64,000 nucleotides of DNA from Limnanthes douglasii subsp. nivea (GCA_036936605.1 JAUPFV010000004.1:183848807-183912806), one strand, 5' to 3'. Shown: positions 23,591-35,600, counted from the stretch's first letter. Made by a program: numbers and translations. The notes: generated from the letters alone by a model not told the origin.

Positions 23591-26160
23591 GAAATAAGAC
23601 TTTGATCGCAGTACTTCTAAAATCATAAGTGAGAGAGAAGAAGCTGCATTCATAGCATGTGAGGTTTTGATGAGTGTGAGTAAAAAATAAATTATTTTAT
23701 CAATCATAGCTGCAAATTCTACCATTCAATTTGGAGAATTAGAGTACTTACTACCAAAAAAGGATCGCCATAATCGTCCTAAGAATTTATTATCTTTACA
23801 AGAACAAAATGAAAAAAAAACCAATAATGACGAGCTCATGAGAGAAAACATTGCAAAGAAATTTCGTGAGAAAGAAATCCATGAAGAAATTATCGCTCAT
23901 ATACCTGATCTCAATAACCGGCAGAAGACTACCTCCAAAAATGATGAAGCATGTCTCTCTACAAGCTCTCCACATGTTAAAATTTCTAAGGAATAAAAAT
24001 GATGAAATATATACCCATCTTGAATTTCATATTGTATAAAGATTATGTTATTTTAAAATATCTGAAATACGTGTGTTCTACTCCTCAATTTAATTCTCTA
24101 TTAAAATGTTTTTATGCCGACTGCCTAATGAGTTAGAGAATTGTTATATTTTTATACTGACTACTTTTAAATATTTTTATTACATACTTATAGAAATACA
24201 TATAGTAAAAATGGTATGTACCTTACACTTAGTATCAGAACAATTATTAAAATATAATTTTGATTTTTGTTTGGATTCCTAATTCTTAGTGTCTCTGTAT
24301 ATTTTATTAGGAAGTCGAGACGTATTAATACTTTATGCCACTACTATGTGACCACATGTATAACCATTCATTATTTTTATTATTAATCTTAATTTTGTAA
24401 GTACAATTGTTAATTTGATTATTAAAGGTATGTGACGATATAACCTTCGTGGGTAACCTTTCATTTTTAAACTTAGGCTTGGTTTTTAACTATAATTGCT
24501 TATTTCGCAATTAAGTCATGACATTATATGGTCTACTTGCGTAATCGTTTGGTTTTTCAGTCTCAAGTTTGGTTATTTAACTACAATCGCTTATTTGACA
24601 ATTAAGTTAGGATACAGTATGACTTATTTTCATAACCATTCTCTTTTTCAACCATAGGCTTGGTTATATAACCATAATCATTTATTTCAAAGTAAGGCAT
24701 GACACAGCCATAACCGTTAATTTGACAATTAAGTTAGGATACCGTATGAACTAGTTGCATAACCATTCGTTTTTTCAACCATAGACTTGGTTATTTAATC
24801 ATAATCATTTATTTAAGAAGTAAGGCATGACACGGTATGACATACTTGTGTAATCTATCAATTTTTCAACCTTAAGTTTGGTTATTTAACCATAATCGTT
24901 TGTTCATTATTGAATATGATTGTTATTTTATATCATGTCTTCTTGTTTATGTTGTGGCATTCACAATCCATTCAAAAATGTTAAATAAAATGGTAAAATG
25001 AACTTTTATTGATAAAAGAGCTTTAAAATATATGTCAGTAAAAAACCTTCCTCGCCACTGGAAATGAAAAATAGCACACTTCCAATCTTACAAATGTTTC
25101 TGTAAAAATTCAAATATTAAATACTATAAGGAGGATAAATTAACATGTTTCAATCCAAATCTTGTAATTTATATATCCCATGAAAACCCTTAGAAGAAAC
25201 TTTAGATAGACCTTCCTAACTTGGAGCTAAGTTTCTTAAATTTTTATCATTTTCCATTGGAAAAGTTTTTTCATAACTAAATCACCCTCTTTAAAACATT
25301 TCGGCCTCAGCTTTGCATTGATAAGGAATTGGAAATTTAGGGACTAAAATGTAAAAAATAAAACATTATGTAACAGGTGGTAAAGTTAGAAGAGGAATTC
25401 AGAATTATCTATTTTAGTCAAGGAGTAAAAGTGAAATTATCCCTTTTTCTGTAACCGTTTTGAGTTGTAAGCTAAGTCTGTACGCCTCTATATAAAGGCC
25501 AAAGATGATCTAATAAAGGGGTTGAACTTTTGAGTTAGAGGATTTATATACTTTGACTTTCTCTCTCTATAATATATTTCTCTCTTTAACAGTTTTACTT
25601 TTGTTGTTTACTAAAGTGATTCCAAATAATCAGACTCATCAAATTGGCGACTCCACTGGGGATAATTAACAATCAGTGTCTATTTTTTCAGCTTGAATTT
25701 TACCAGTCTTTAAAAACAATCTTGAAACTTTAGGATTAGTCCAGAAAACAATCCTTTGGTTCGATCAGCTATCGTGACGTTAAGAGAAGGTTTGCAGAGG
25801 ACAGATGATAGACCAGAAGGATCTGCTCCGGTCCACCAAACTCAATCTAATATAGAAGTGCGAATGAATCAGATCTTTGATAAGATAAACGCTTTAAACG
25901 ATAAATATGATCAGAAAGAGAAGGAAATTCAATCAGTAAGGCTGAAATCCGAGGTGAGACAAATGAATGAACAAACTCAAGATGGAAACCAATCCGATCG
26001 ATCTTGGACTGATCATCAGATCAGGAATGAACAGAAGAAGGCGCACTTCGAATCTCCAAAACAGTGTCAATATTCTCAAAAATAAAAGAAAGATAAGCAA
26101 AAGTGTGTCACATCTAGTGATGAAGAGGTTGAGACCTCTAGCTCAGGTTTTAAAAGATAT
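23591..26160. repeat. Segmental tandem duplication, copy 2
   Basis: The matching partner of 20770-23341. Differences are scattered single bases (for example aaaaaaa versus aaaacat near 25297, and tatgg versus taggg at 25340). This copy runs on into the rest of B's gag, so it contains the LTR that is contiguous with B's internal region. Confidence 0.95.
25319..25641 (+). repeat. 5' LTR of element B, contiguous with gag
   Basis: Second copy from the tandem duplication, with the same ends, the same TATA box (about 25487) and the same preceding TGCAT. It is the LTR directly followed by the remaining gag-pol. Confidence 0.9.
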
Positions 26161-27520
26161 AGGGGTTCTTCGAAAGAAGAGAGGAATCACCCTTGAAAAT
26201 ACAAGAAAGAGCATAAATGTAGGAGAGATAGTATACCTCGATAATTAAGGGAGTCTAATTGGTGTGAAGGAAACACATCGAATCTGTATGATAAGGTTGA
26301 TCGGAATTTATATGCAGTAATGAGAACTGAAGATCAATATGTTCAAGGTGTCAATTGTAGGATTTCTCCATTGATAATTGAAATCAGATCTATTACGCTT
26401 CCAAAGCGTTTTGATGTATCCAAAATTGAAAGGTTCGATGGGAAGCATGATCCGGATTATCACATCGAACAATTCAAAAATTATATGGTGAATTTTGAGG
26501 ACGATGACAAGCTGGTATATCGGGCTTTCTTATAGACTTTTAAAACGACAGCTTCGAAACGGTATAACCGAATTCCAAAAGGATCCATTTCAAATTTTAG
26601 AAACTTTTATATTGCTTTTTGAAGGTTGTTTGTTGGTAGTAAAGAGATGAGAGAAAATAGCGACACAATTATTTCATGGAAGCAGGTAGTTGGATACAAA
26701 ATGAAGGATTACACAAAGCGATTTGTTTTGACAAATGCAAGTTTGGATAACTGTGAAGAGTCGGTGGCGATAACATCTTTTCGCCAATGTTTATTGCAAG
26801 GGGATCTGGCTAATGAGACAACAAAAATAAAGGCTTTAACTTTTGGAGCACTAATGGCTCAGGTTGAAGATTAAATCAAAGTTGAAGAACCAACTAAGGT
26901 TCGAGGAGAAGCAGCTAACGTTCCGAAGAATTTATGGTTTGTGTCCTATAACCAAGGGAAATCTTCAAATGCTAATCAACAAGTGCTTCCAAGGAATAAC
27001 AATTTACCACCTCGAATCGGGGGATATTCGAATCAAGCCCCATCTTATCAATTTAATAGATCAAGTCCAATCACTAGATAAGGCCATAATATTATGCGGA
27101 TTTGACTGAAAGTGTGGTAGCAATTTTTGATAAAACTAAGAGCTATGGAAATTTCAGGAAGCCCGCTCCAATCAACATGCAAAATGAGGAGCAGAATAAT
27201 AAATTCTGTAGGTACCACAATGACATTGGTCATGATACCAATGATTGCATTGCTTTAAAAATGAAGTCCAAATTTTGATTGAGAATGGAAAGTTGATGAC
27301 TTATGTGAAGTCACAGGGCAATGCGCCGAAATATCCAGCATCGAATTCACAGCCTGACAACCCAAATGTGCAAGCTGAAAATCTGATGATTCTAGATTCA
27401 AAGATTGATGAGTTTGATGTTACCTCAGAGTATTTGGATATGGATCTGGATAGATTAATTTTGATGGTGGTGGAAAAGCTAATAAAGAAAGGGCATATTC
27501 GAAGTTTGTGAGTATTTCGA
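25720..27520 (+). pseudogene. Element B gag
   Basis: A 109-codon frame (25756-26085; identical duplicate at 22937-23266) has a coiled-coil-like EVRMNQIFDKINALNDKYDQ. It lacks an ATG in frame and ends in a stop. The gag core follows in pieces: LPKRFDVSKIERFDGKHDP with QFKNYMVNFEDDDKLVYRAF (26390-26535), WKQVVGYKMKDYTKRFVL (26626-26874) and a zinc-knuckle-like CRYHNDIGHDTNDC at about 27210-27250. The end (to 27511) is acidic. Stops at 26083, 26533 and 26872 and frameshifts break it. The PBS-to-gag spacing is about 80 bp. Gag would form the particle. Confidence 0.85.
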
Positions 27521-27533
27521 GTCACTAGCCATT

Positions 27534-28208
27534 TTGGGGGGTGATTCGATGACTAGTAATACCGATAGTTTGAGGAAAAGACATGATGTCAATTTGGTAA
27601 CTCAGATAGAGGGGATAATGTCTACTCATTTGTATGGCAAGAGAGATATTTCTTTTATTTTGTTGGATGAGGAAGATTTGCGAGGAACTGCGCGGGGCCA
27701 CATGAGGATGTCGTGGTCATTGGGAAAGAAGTTGTTGACGTTGAAAATTAGACGTCTGCTTATAGATACCAAGAGTTCCGCAAATGTCCTTATTAAAGCA
27801 ACATATGACAAGATGCGCAATGCTCCTCGAATTTCTCAGTCAGAATGGACAATCATTGGTTTCACTGGAGTGACTGCACGGGTAATAGGAGAACTCGATG
27901 GGGAGATAAGTTTGGGAAAATGACTCTTCAAGAAGAAGGTTGAAGTACTTTTTATGGCGGTGTACTATCCCACAAGTTACAATTCCATTTTTGGAAGGTC
28001 TTGGTTGTCCATGATGTATGGCGTTGTGTCAACAATCCATCAATGTTTTAAATATCTAGTTAGAGATCGTGTGAGGGTCGTTCGAAGCGACCAAAAAGTT
28101 TCAAGGGAATGCTATGCCATTGCACTTCGGATTCGAGGATCCAACAATGAAGCTATGGTGAATGAATTACAATCAGGGGTTGGCCTCAGATTTAGATTAA
28201 AGGGTTGA
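27534..28208 (+). pseudogene. Element B aspartic protease region
   Basis: The 129-codon frame starts MGGDSMTSNTDSLRKRHDVN and contains the protease active-site region as RLLIDTKSSANVL at about 27755-27790. The family motif is DTGSS, and here the Gly codon reads Lys, so the enzyme would be dead. It is followed by WTIIGFTGVTARVIGELDG and, after a frameshift, the YPTSYNSIFGRSWL motif typical of Tat/Athila protease ends (27965-28010). Confidence 0.8.
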
Positions 28209-28499
28209 CGATCCGAGGGAAACCCTAGGGTCCTTAACAGTAAGTGAAGAGATTGAGGAGTATACTTTTTCTGAGGGAAAATCAATTGGAATATCAAGAG
28301 ATTGAGGAGTATTACGTCAACAACTGTTGTAATTTTTGTCTCATAATTTGGATGTTTTCGCTTGGAAAACAGGAGATGTGGTAGGCGTATTGATCGACGT
28401 AATTTGTCATAGTTTAGCTGTTAATCCGATGGTGAAGCCTATAATCCAAAAAAGAACGGAATTTTCGTCAAAAAAGTAGAAGCAATTGTTTCCGAAGTG

Positions 28500-29290
28500 G
28501 ATCGTTTATCCAAGGTCGGACATATAAGGTAATCTAGTAGTGGTCAAGAAGAAAAACAAAAAGTAAAGAATGCGTGTGGATTTTACAGACTTAAATCAAA
28601 CATGTCCTAAAGACCTATTTCATGTTCCTCGAATGGAACAGCTGATTGATTCCACTTTGGGAAACAAAATATTGACTTTCATGGATGTTTTTTTGCGGAT
28701 AATGAGATCCAGATGGATCCGAAGGATCAAGAATGTACTATTTTTATCACTGCCAGGGGTTTGCATTGTTATAAGGTTATTCCTTTTGGATTGAAGAATA
28801 TCGGGGCCACTTACCAAAGGTTAATGAATAAAGAGTTTGTCACTCAAATTTGATGAAATATGGAAGTATACATTGTTGACATAATAGTAAAAATCTTAAC
28901 AGATGAGGCACATCTGGAAGATTTAGAGGAGACATTCTTGAATTTAAGGGCACTGTGACTAAAGCTAAATCCTGAAAAATGTACTTTTGGAGTTCGATTA
29001 GGGAAGTTCTTGGGTTTTTTTATCCGTGAAAAAAGGATAGAAGCTGGCCCAGAATAGTTGAAAGTTGTAGTATCAATGAAGTCATCTCGAACTATCAAAG
29101 AAGTACAAGTTTTGACAGGAAGGTTAACAACACTTAATAGATTTATTTCTCGATTCTCTGATAAATATTTTCCTTTCTTTCAAGTGTTGCGAAGGCCAAA
29201 GAAATTTGAATGGACTTCGGCTTACGAAGCGGCATTTACAAGCATCACAGATTTATTGTCATCACTAGAAATTTAATCTAAGCCTTGAAG
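28500..29290 (+). pseudogene. Element B reverse transcriptase
   Basis: The RT reads VDFTDLNQTCPKDLFHVPRMEQL (28575-28640), FMDVFLR (the FMDAYSGY site, damaged), TARGLHCYKVIPFGLKN with ATYQRLMNKEF, then the catalytic box as VYIVDIIV at about 28865-28890. Family members have Y(V/I)DD here, so the first catalytic Asp has become Val. RTIKEVQVLTGRLTTLNRFIS (29095-29155) marks the RT end, and WTSAYEAAFTSI the start of RNase H. At least five stops and several frameshifts are present. Confidence 0.85.
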
Positions 29291-30420
29291 TGGAGAACAA
29301 CTCTTTTTATACATTGTGGTATCGGATTTTGCAGTAAGTGCAGTATTAGTAAGTGAAGATTCAGGAATTCCGAAGCAGGTGTACTATGTTAGTAAAAGTT
29401 TGGTGGAAGCAGAGAAGAGATATATGAAGCTCTAAAAATTATCATTGGCATTGGTGATTGCTACTAGAAAGACGCGTCCTTATTTTCAAGCCCATACCAT
29501 TGAGGTTCAGACTTCATTTCCCCTTAAAAATGCTTTACAACGTCCTGATATTTCGGGGAGAATGACCAAGTAAGTGGTCAGTGGAGTTGGGAGATTATGA
29601 TATTATATTCATACCTCGAACTGCAATTAAAGCACAAGCTTTGACAAACTTTCTTATAGAATTTCATTCAAGTACATCAGAAACAGAAGATAATAAGGAG
29701 GTCTTACCAAGGAATTCGACGTGGGTTATTTGAACTGATGGCATATCGTGTGTTTTGGGATGCAGCGTTGGAGTTCAGTTAGTGGCTCAATCTAGAGAAA
29801 CAATGCTTCAGTCTATTAAATTTGGTTTTCATGCTTCAAATAACAAAGCTGAACACGAAGCTGCTTTAGCTGGTTTGAGACTTGTGAAGATATGTTAAGC
29901 AACTTCCGTACGATTAGAAACATATTCTCAATTAGTAGCAAATCAAATATCTAAAAATTCTGAAGCAAAAAAGGATCGCCTATTTTTTTTATTTTCAAGA
30001 GCTTCAAAATTTGATGCTCTTATTTGATCACCTTGTTGTGGAACATATAATTCGAGGAAATAACATAGTGTCTTATTCATTAGCAAGTGTTACTTACAAG
30101 GAAGAGTATCCTTGGATTTTTCTACAAATGAATCCTTCGATTTTAACTCAGTCAGACCAATGTGATTATATTGAGGAATTGTTTGTCATTACAGTTGCAT
30201 TCTGAGGCGATTGGTGAGCTGATATTCTGAATTTTTTGCTTTGAGGAGAACATCGTGACTATGAAAAATAGGCCAAAAGGTTGTGCGACAAAGCTTTTGG
30301 ATACATAGTTTTGGATGGAATCTTGTATTAGAATGCATTGAGTAGGCCACTATTATCCTTTGTGATAATAGGGGAAGATGTTTCAACATCCATGGAATAT
30401 ACAACATATGAAGTTGTACT
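29290..30420 (+). pseudogene. Element B RNase H, second RNase H and integrase start
   Basis: The first RNase H shows LFLYIVVSDFAVSAVLVSED and IPKQVYYVSKSLVEAEKRYMKL. A second RNase H-like domain follows (TDGISCVLGCSVGVQ, FGFHASNNKAEHEAALAGLRLV), the 'archaeal-type' RNase H known from the Tat/Ogre lineage. The integrase begins with KRLCDKAFGYIVLDGILY (about 30270-30325) and stops near 30420. The HHCC remainder and the catalytic core are missing, so a deletion removed integrase. Confidence 0.8.
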
Positions 30421-30683
30421 GGGAATAGTTGTGTTGTTTTGAATTTGTTTCCCTTTGATTGATTAGTGCACTCTTTCCTACCGTGTGTGGCCCATGGAGA
30501 TTTTAACGAGGCACTATGTACATATTCAAAATTATCAATGAAGTGTATTTTTTGGCCAATGGTAGTTTACAAATACTTATTTGAACTATTTTGGTAGATG
30601 ATCAAAGACTGATCATCTTTGAGGTTGACCAAGAGTAGAATATTCTGAACTATTGATTACATTTTTCGAAGAAACAACCACGC

Positions 30684-30880
30684 TCGAAATGTTACGTTCA
30701 CTAAACACTCTATGATGTTCGAAGTGCTAGGTTCAATAAGTACACTGTGGTTTTCGAAGTGTTGTATTCATTAAATATATATTATATTCGAAGTGCTACG
30801 TTCAATAAGCACATTATGGTGTTCGAAGTGCTACGTTCATTCAATGCATTATAAAATTTGAGGCGTTACGCATTGTAATT
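30684..30880. repeat. 35-bp tandem repeat of element B
   Basis: The phrase tcgaagtgctacgttcaataa recurs at 30684, 30719, 30754, 30788, 30823 and 30858 (last one diverged), a period of 34-35 bp over about 5.5 copies. It lies between pol and the antisense ORF, as in elements A and E, but the unit differs in sequence and length. Confidence 0.88.
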
Positions 30881-31086
30881 GTTATTTAAAGTTTTTAATT
30901 ATGTTTTTACCTCGAATAGTTAATATAAATAACGATTAAAAATGAATGTAACTTAATTTATACATAAACAGTAGGAAAGAACCTTTGTCATTTAGAATAA
31001 TTAGATGAGTAAAAGAGTTATAGTACTCATATGACAGGTGTAAAAAGACAATAAAAACTTAAAATATAGTAAAGTTATTCATCTTC

Positions 31087-33589
31087 AGAGTCCTCTTCGA
31101 ATGATTAATCTTCGGACGATAAACTTGGGATTGGATCGAAGGCGTTGCTAGGGTGTCGTTCGATAGGGATTTTATTCCAAAAGCTGGAAAGATTTATCTT
31201 ATGATATGTAGCATGAGTTTCTTCAAGAAGTGTGATGGCCTTCTCTTCTTTGCCATTGTTGATAGTTGCCAACATATCATTGGTACATTCATCTTCAGCA
31301 GCAGTGACAACAAGTTGTTTTTCCTTCTCAAAATAAGTCTTTAGTGTGGCTATCTCATCGGTCAAGTTTTTATTTTCGGCTTTGCTATTGGTAAAAGAAA
31401 TATGAAGCTCATCGAATTTCTTCTTTTTAGCAGCTAAGTCTTCAAGGTGTTTAGTTTTGAGTCGATGTATCTTTTCCTGATGCGAAGTGTTTAGATTTTC
31501 TTTCTTGATTCGATGTTGCTCTCGTAGATGCCTTTTGAAAAATAGAAGTCCTCTGAGAAACTCAAATCTTTCCATTTGGAATACATGAAATTGATCTTTT
31601 ATATGATTACCAAATTTTTCCTTTAGTTGTTTCTCAGCTTCAGTAGCTCCTTTGTAGTGAACCATATCTTTAGCCATTCGTTTCATATGATTTTGAGAAG
31701 CCTTGATTTCTTAAATAAGTTGTTTCGCTGTAGTATTATCATCCGAAAAGGGTTGAAGTTCAACGAAGACGTCTGGGTTTGATGCAATAGGAGGAAAACC
31801 AATGGACTAGGTTGAGGAATGAGATCTAAAGATGCTGTAGGAACTGTAGGAACAATGATTTGAAGAGATGTTATTTGAGAGGCATATGTGCGGATCTCCT
31901 ACCAAAGTTATGTAGATGAGTTTGAATCTCTTGAATAATAGGATCTTGTTCGCCATCAAGCTCTTCTGATTCATCGAAGTTAATGAAATTTTCAAGGTCG
32001 AAACGATCTCCACCTTGGGTATATTCTATATTGACAGTTTTATGTTGCTGATTGATGATCTTTACAGTGCTATCTTCATTTTTATTTTGACCACTTGGCT
32101 GATTATCTGCTGCTAAAACTTTGTTGTTATAGAATAGTACTTCTTCGACAACCTCCATTACTTTCGTTTTTGTTCTTTTCAGGGGGCTAGCCCTAGTCAT
32201 GTTTTTCTTTTTTGAGGGTACAGTAGTTTTTATCTTTTTTGGAGAAGGTCCCTCTTCTTTGCCTTCTACGACAATAGAAAATGTGTTTTCTTTTGTTTTT
32301 CGTTTTGAACCTTTCGGCTTCGGATCTATTGAAGGGCTAGCACCAGATGTACTAGCTGCCTTTTTATCTCTTTTTGCCTTCTTTTTTTCGAAAGGTGGCT
32401 GTCTGATCTATTGCCGATTGGTAAGAACACTTTACAATCAGGATGAACCAACCTCTTCACAGCTTGTCGAGGATTGGGAGACTCCATCAATTTTTTTGTG
32501 GAAAGGCTCCAGGGTGATCAGAAATAAATGACTGCTAAGGAAGTTAAGGGGTTCGAAGGCTGTGTGGAACGCATTATTCCATTCTTTTTCAGCCGAGGCA
32601 ACAAGCTTTTTGAAAGTTTCTTTGGCTTTTTCTCGTCAAATGGCATAACGCCTCAAAATTTATGTTAGGAATATATGAATTGATAGCGAATAAGGATAAT
32701 TTAAGTTGAAAATTTAATTCATAAAAATAATATTAAGAGACTTCCGATTACTCCTCGAGATGAGGTTCAATCTTGGTGGGTTCGCTTTGGATATGACTTT
32801 GCCTTTTTCCTACGCTCCTGAATAAAAGATGAATTTTTGCTTATAAGATTTTATATGCTTCGAGGAGGTCATCGAGGATTTTTAAATCACCATCCAAAGT
32901 AAAGATATTAGAACGGAAGTACTGGTCCCTTTGACAATTTTTAGGGATATGAAGTCTTCGATGCAAATGGGGATCTTGGATAGTCGAGAGGCCATAATTA
33001 CAGAAAGAAGCGTGAACCATTGGTTTGGTGTTACTTGCATTGGACACAAATTTTGGTGTTCGAAATAATCCACTATCATAGGGTGTAGTGGGAATCGAAG
33101 CCCCTAGTTGATTATTTCAGGGTAAACAACCAGTTCGACTTTTTTACAGTCTAGGGGTGTTTCTCCTTTTTCGGGAAGACGAAGTATAATGTTGTCTCTC
33201 ATTCCCTGTTGCTTCTTTAAATCATTAGCTTGGCTCTCCTAGTATTATATGTCTGAAACTCTTTTTAGAGCCACAACATAATTACCATCAAGAGTTCTTA
33301 AATTTTTACCAATTTCCACTCTTTGTTGAGATAATACGGTTGTCTCAACAATCTCCTTCGGGGGTGGATAATTGGTAGATGGATTCGATGTGACATCAGC
33401 ATCGTCTACCATAGCTATGAAGGTCTTTTTTATAAGAGTTCGTGTGGGAATTATTTTTGAAAGGTTGCTTGAGGAAAGGGTTGCTTCAGATTATTTTGAA
33501 TTGCTTATTTCAAAATTAATTTGAGGTGATAATTTAGTAAAAGAAGGTGAAATTTGAGGTTCTTTTGGTTTTCGAGTTTCTGTAGACAT
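31087..33589 (-). pseudogene. Antisense ORF of element B: Transposase_28-like, coiled coil
   Basis: The - strand ATG at 33589 gives MSTETRKPKEPQISPSFTKL. With few stops it continues to PLDCKKVELVVYPEIINQGL, RFPLHPMIVDYFEH, and CPMQVTPNQWFTLLSVIMAS with RLSKIPICIEDF (about 33150-32940), the pattern annotated as 'putative gypsy-type transposase'. A basic middle follows (about 32640-32200), then an acidic part (32200-31871). The C-terminal 193 codons (31686-31105) form a long coiled coil with charged heptads, ending PIPSLSSED. Total about 830 codons. It is transcribed opposite to gag-pol, so it needs its own promoter, probably in 33600-34350. Function unknown. Frame breaks lie near 31700, 32400 and 32800. 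Confidence 0.75.
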
Positions 33590-34350
33590 GTTTTCTTCAG
33601 TAAAGGAGAAAGTAAAAAGACAAGCGTTTTGGAAGGATCAAAATTACCGTAGTATATTGTTTCTGTAAACAAGCGTCAAGGAGCATTACTAATTAACCCA
33701 GCTGCTCGATATTCCTATGCTCTTTCACTGATGGAAAAGTAATTGTAAGCTCCAAAAACGTTGTTGTCTGCTTTTGGGGATTTAGGTTCTTTGGGAATTT
33801 TGGCTTTAGATCTCTTAGATTTTGGACGCTTTCTCCTAAACTGGTTGAAGATTGATCAGAAAAGATGAGCTTATCGGTGAAAGTAACCAGTAGTTTGAAG
33901 AAGCCGACAAAGGTAGCAAAGGAGTATAAAAACTTCCTTTCTCTCTCATGAAATTTAGTTTGTGGATCAAAGAATGGGCTACAATGAAATTTATAACAGG
34001 AGAAAAATTGTGTTGAGAAGTGGAAGAGGTGGCTGCTGATTGGACGAAAGTTGAAGTGGTTACGTTGAAAAGGGTTTAATACCTGTTACTTTAAAAGCCT
34101 AATTGCAAACCTACTACCTAATGAGTCATGATTTGTTGAGAAATAGTTTGACACCTAAGATTACTAACTTTTTCCTGTTGACAAATATCGATGTGTTTGG
34201 AACAATTAATTGTTGATATATTTCGATGTATTTGGGACGATTAATGACATATCAGAATAATCGATATTCTTCGGATTATGGAAGAGGAAGGTGTTTTTGC
34301 TTTTGCTTAGATTCGAACTTGATTAGTTCTCATTCATTTACTGGCATGAG
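33590..34350. other. Non-coding stretch between antisense ORF and 3' LTR
   Basis: No coding signature on either strand. Repeated cgatgtatttgg/cgatgtgtttgg phrases lie near 34185-34230. It would hold the promoter of the antisense ORF if there is one. I cannot pick a single TATA box. Confidence 0.4.
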
Positions 34351-34362
34351 AACTAAGGGGGC
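34351..34362 (+). promoter_or_regulatory. Polypurine tract of element B
   Basis: AACTAAGGGGGC directly precedes the 3' LTR, as expected for plus-strand priming. The same layout (CTAAAAGGGC then TACT) precedes the LTR at 52.7 kb. Confidence 0.75.
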
Positions 34363-34365
34363 TAC

Positions 34366-34678
34366 TAATAAGAAAGTGGAAATTTAGGTACTAAAATGTA
34401 AACAATAAATCCTTATTTAACAGGTGGTAAAGTTAGAAGAGGAATTCAAAATTATATATTTTAGTTAGAGACTAAAAGTGCAATTAGCCTTTTTTATGTA
34501 ATTGTTTTCAGTTGTAAGTTAAGTCTTTACGCCTATATATAAATGTCAAAGCTGATCTAATACACCTTTTGAGTTAGAGCACTTATATACTTTGACTTTG
34601 TCTCTCTAGAATCTATTTCTCTCTAAAAGTTTTACTTTTCTTGTTTACTAAAGTTATTCCAAATAATCAAACTCATCA
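34366..34678 (+). repeat. 3' LTR of element B
   Basis: 313 bp, starting TAATAAGAAAGTGG (the TG has mutated to TA) and ending ACTCATCA. It is preceded by the polypurine tract and followed by TGCAT. Alignment with the 5' LTR by eye shows roughly 35-40 differences and two gaps. Confidence 0.9.
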
Positions 34679-34683
34679 TGCAT
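34679..34683. other. Target-site duplication TGCAT, right
   Basis: Partner of 22495-22499. The right flank continues into element A's integrase (- strand). Confidence 0.85.
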
Positions 34684-35600
34684 CAAATCTACTCTTCATC
34701 AAGCTCTTATAATTTCTGCTATAACTCTTGCTTGATCACGACGCTCTTTAGTTAAATCCACTGAAATTTGCTTCCCTCCGACGTTATCTTCTTCTCACTA
34801 ATTAAATTGAATAACTAGGAATAACCACCTCTCTTGGAACCAGAACATCCCTTCATATACTAACAAAAAGGGTGTTTCTTCAGTAGAAACGTTTGGAGAC
34901 ATTTTATAAGCCCACTATACCTCAAATAGTTTATTTTCCCCTTTTCCCTATACTCCCTCAACTTTATTTTTTATCTCGCCAATAATTGTTCTATTCAATA
35001 CCTAAACCTGCTCATTAGCTTGTGGATCTTAAGATGTTGAAAAATATTGTTCAATTCCATATGTTTTGTCATTATTTTATTTGGAATCCCAAATCGCAAC
35101 AAAATATGATCCTTAATAAAAAATCACAAAATTCATGAGTCTAATTTTTAACAAAGCCTATGCCTCAACCCATTGAATAAAATAATCAACAACCACTACT
35201 AGAGACTGCCTCTTACACGTGGTCATTAGCGAATGACCTACCAAATCAATTCCTCACTTATCGAATTGATAAGTCAATATGACCGCACTCATAAGCTCAC
35301 TCGGGAAATGGCTCGTTCTAGCATACAAATGACAACTATTACACCCTTAAACCATGACCTCAACACTAGCTGCCAATTTTGACCAAAAACAAATCTCGTT
35401 AAAATACGTCTAATTAAAATTTATATCCACAATGGACCCCGATAACTACCTCATGCAAGCTCGCAACACAAATAATGTTTCTTCTTTACTCAAACAACGC
35501 AAAAGAGGCTTTCTATAACGTTTTCTATTAAGTACCCCATCAAGAATCGTATAATTTGTCCCGCATATTCTTAAAACATGAGATCAGTTTTTCCATTGAG
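34684..35600 (-). pseudogene. Element A integrase (right of B insertion)
   Basis: In the - direction it starts near 35600 with TNYTILDGVLNRKRYRKPLL and RCLSKEE (H2C2 lead-in). GCNSCHLYART, YQFDKWGIDLVG, VVVDYFIQWVEA and LMNFVIFY follow, then TIIGEIKNKVEG, WAYKMSPNVSTEETPFLLVYE and REVVIPSYSIQF-like segments (about 34900-34780), and ERRDQARVIAEI (34720). Frames are broken by many stops. The C-terminal remainder is on the other side of element B at 22494. Integrase inserts the cDNA, and this copy is dead. Confidence 0.8.

Larger units (their letters stand above)
22500..34678 (+). mobile_element. Tat/Ogre/Retand-type Ty3/gypsy element B
   Basis: The element is bounded by LTRs and by the direct repeat TGCAT at 22495-22499 and 34679-34683. 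Its order is LTR, PBS of TGGCGACTC type (tRNA-Arg-like, as in Ogre/Tat elements), gag, protease, RT, RNase H, a second RNase H domain, the start of integrase, a 35-bp tandem array, an antisense ORF, PPT, LTR. Integrase is truncated, and all pol parts carry stops and frameshifts. The length is inflated by the 2.8-kb duplication near its 5' end. It is inserted in the integrase gene of element A. Confidence 0.88.

Noticed and set aside
20770..26160. Treating the 2.57-kb duplication as two insertions of the same element
   Set aside because: The copies share the non-element flank (element A sequence and TGCAT), so it is a segmental duplication, or an assembly error.
30684..30880. CRISPR-like regular repeats
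   Set aside because: Units of 35 bp are contiguous without unique spacers, diverged, and lie inside a plant retroelement.
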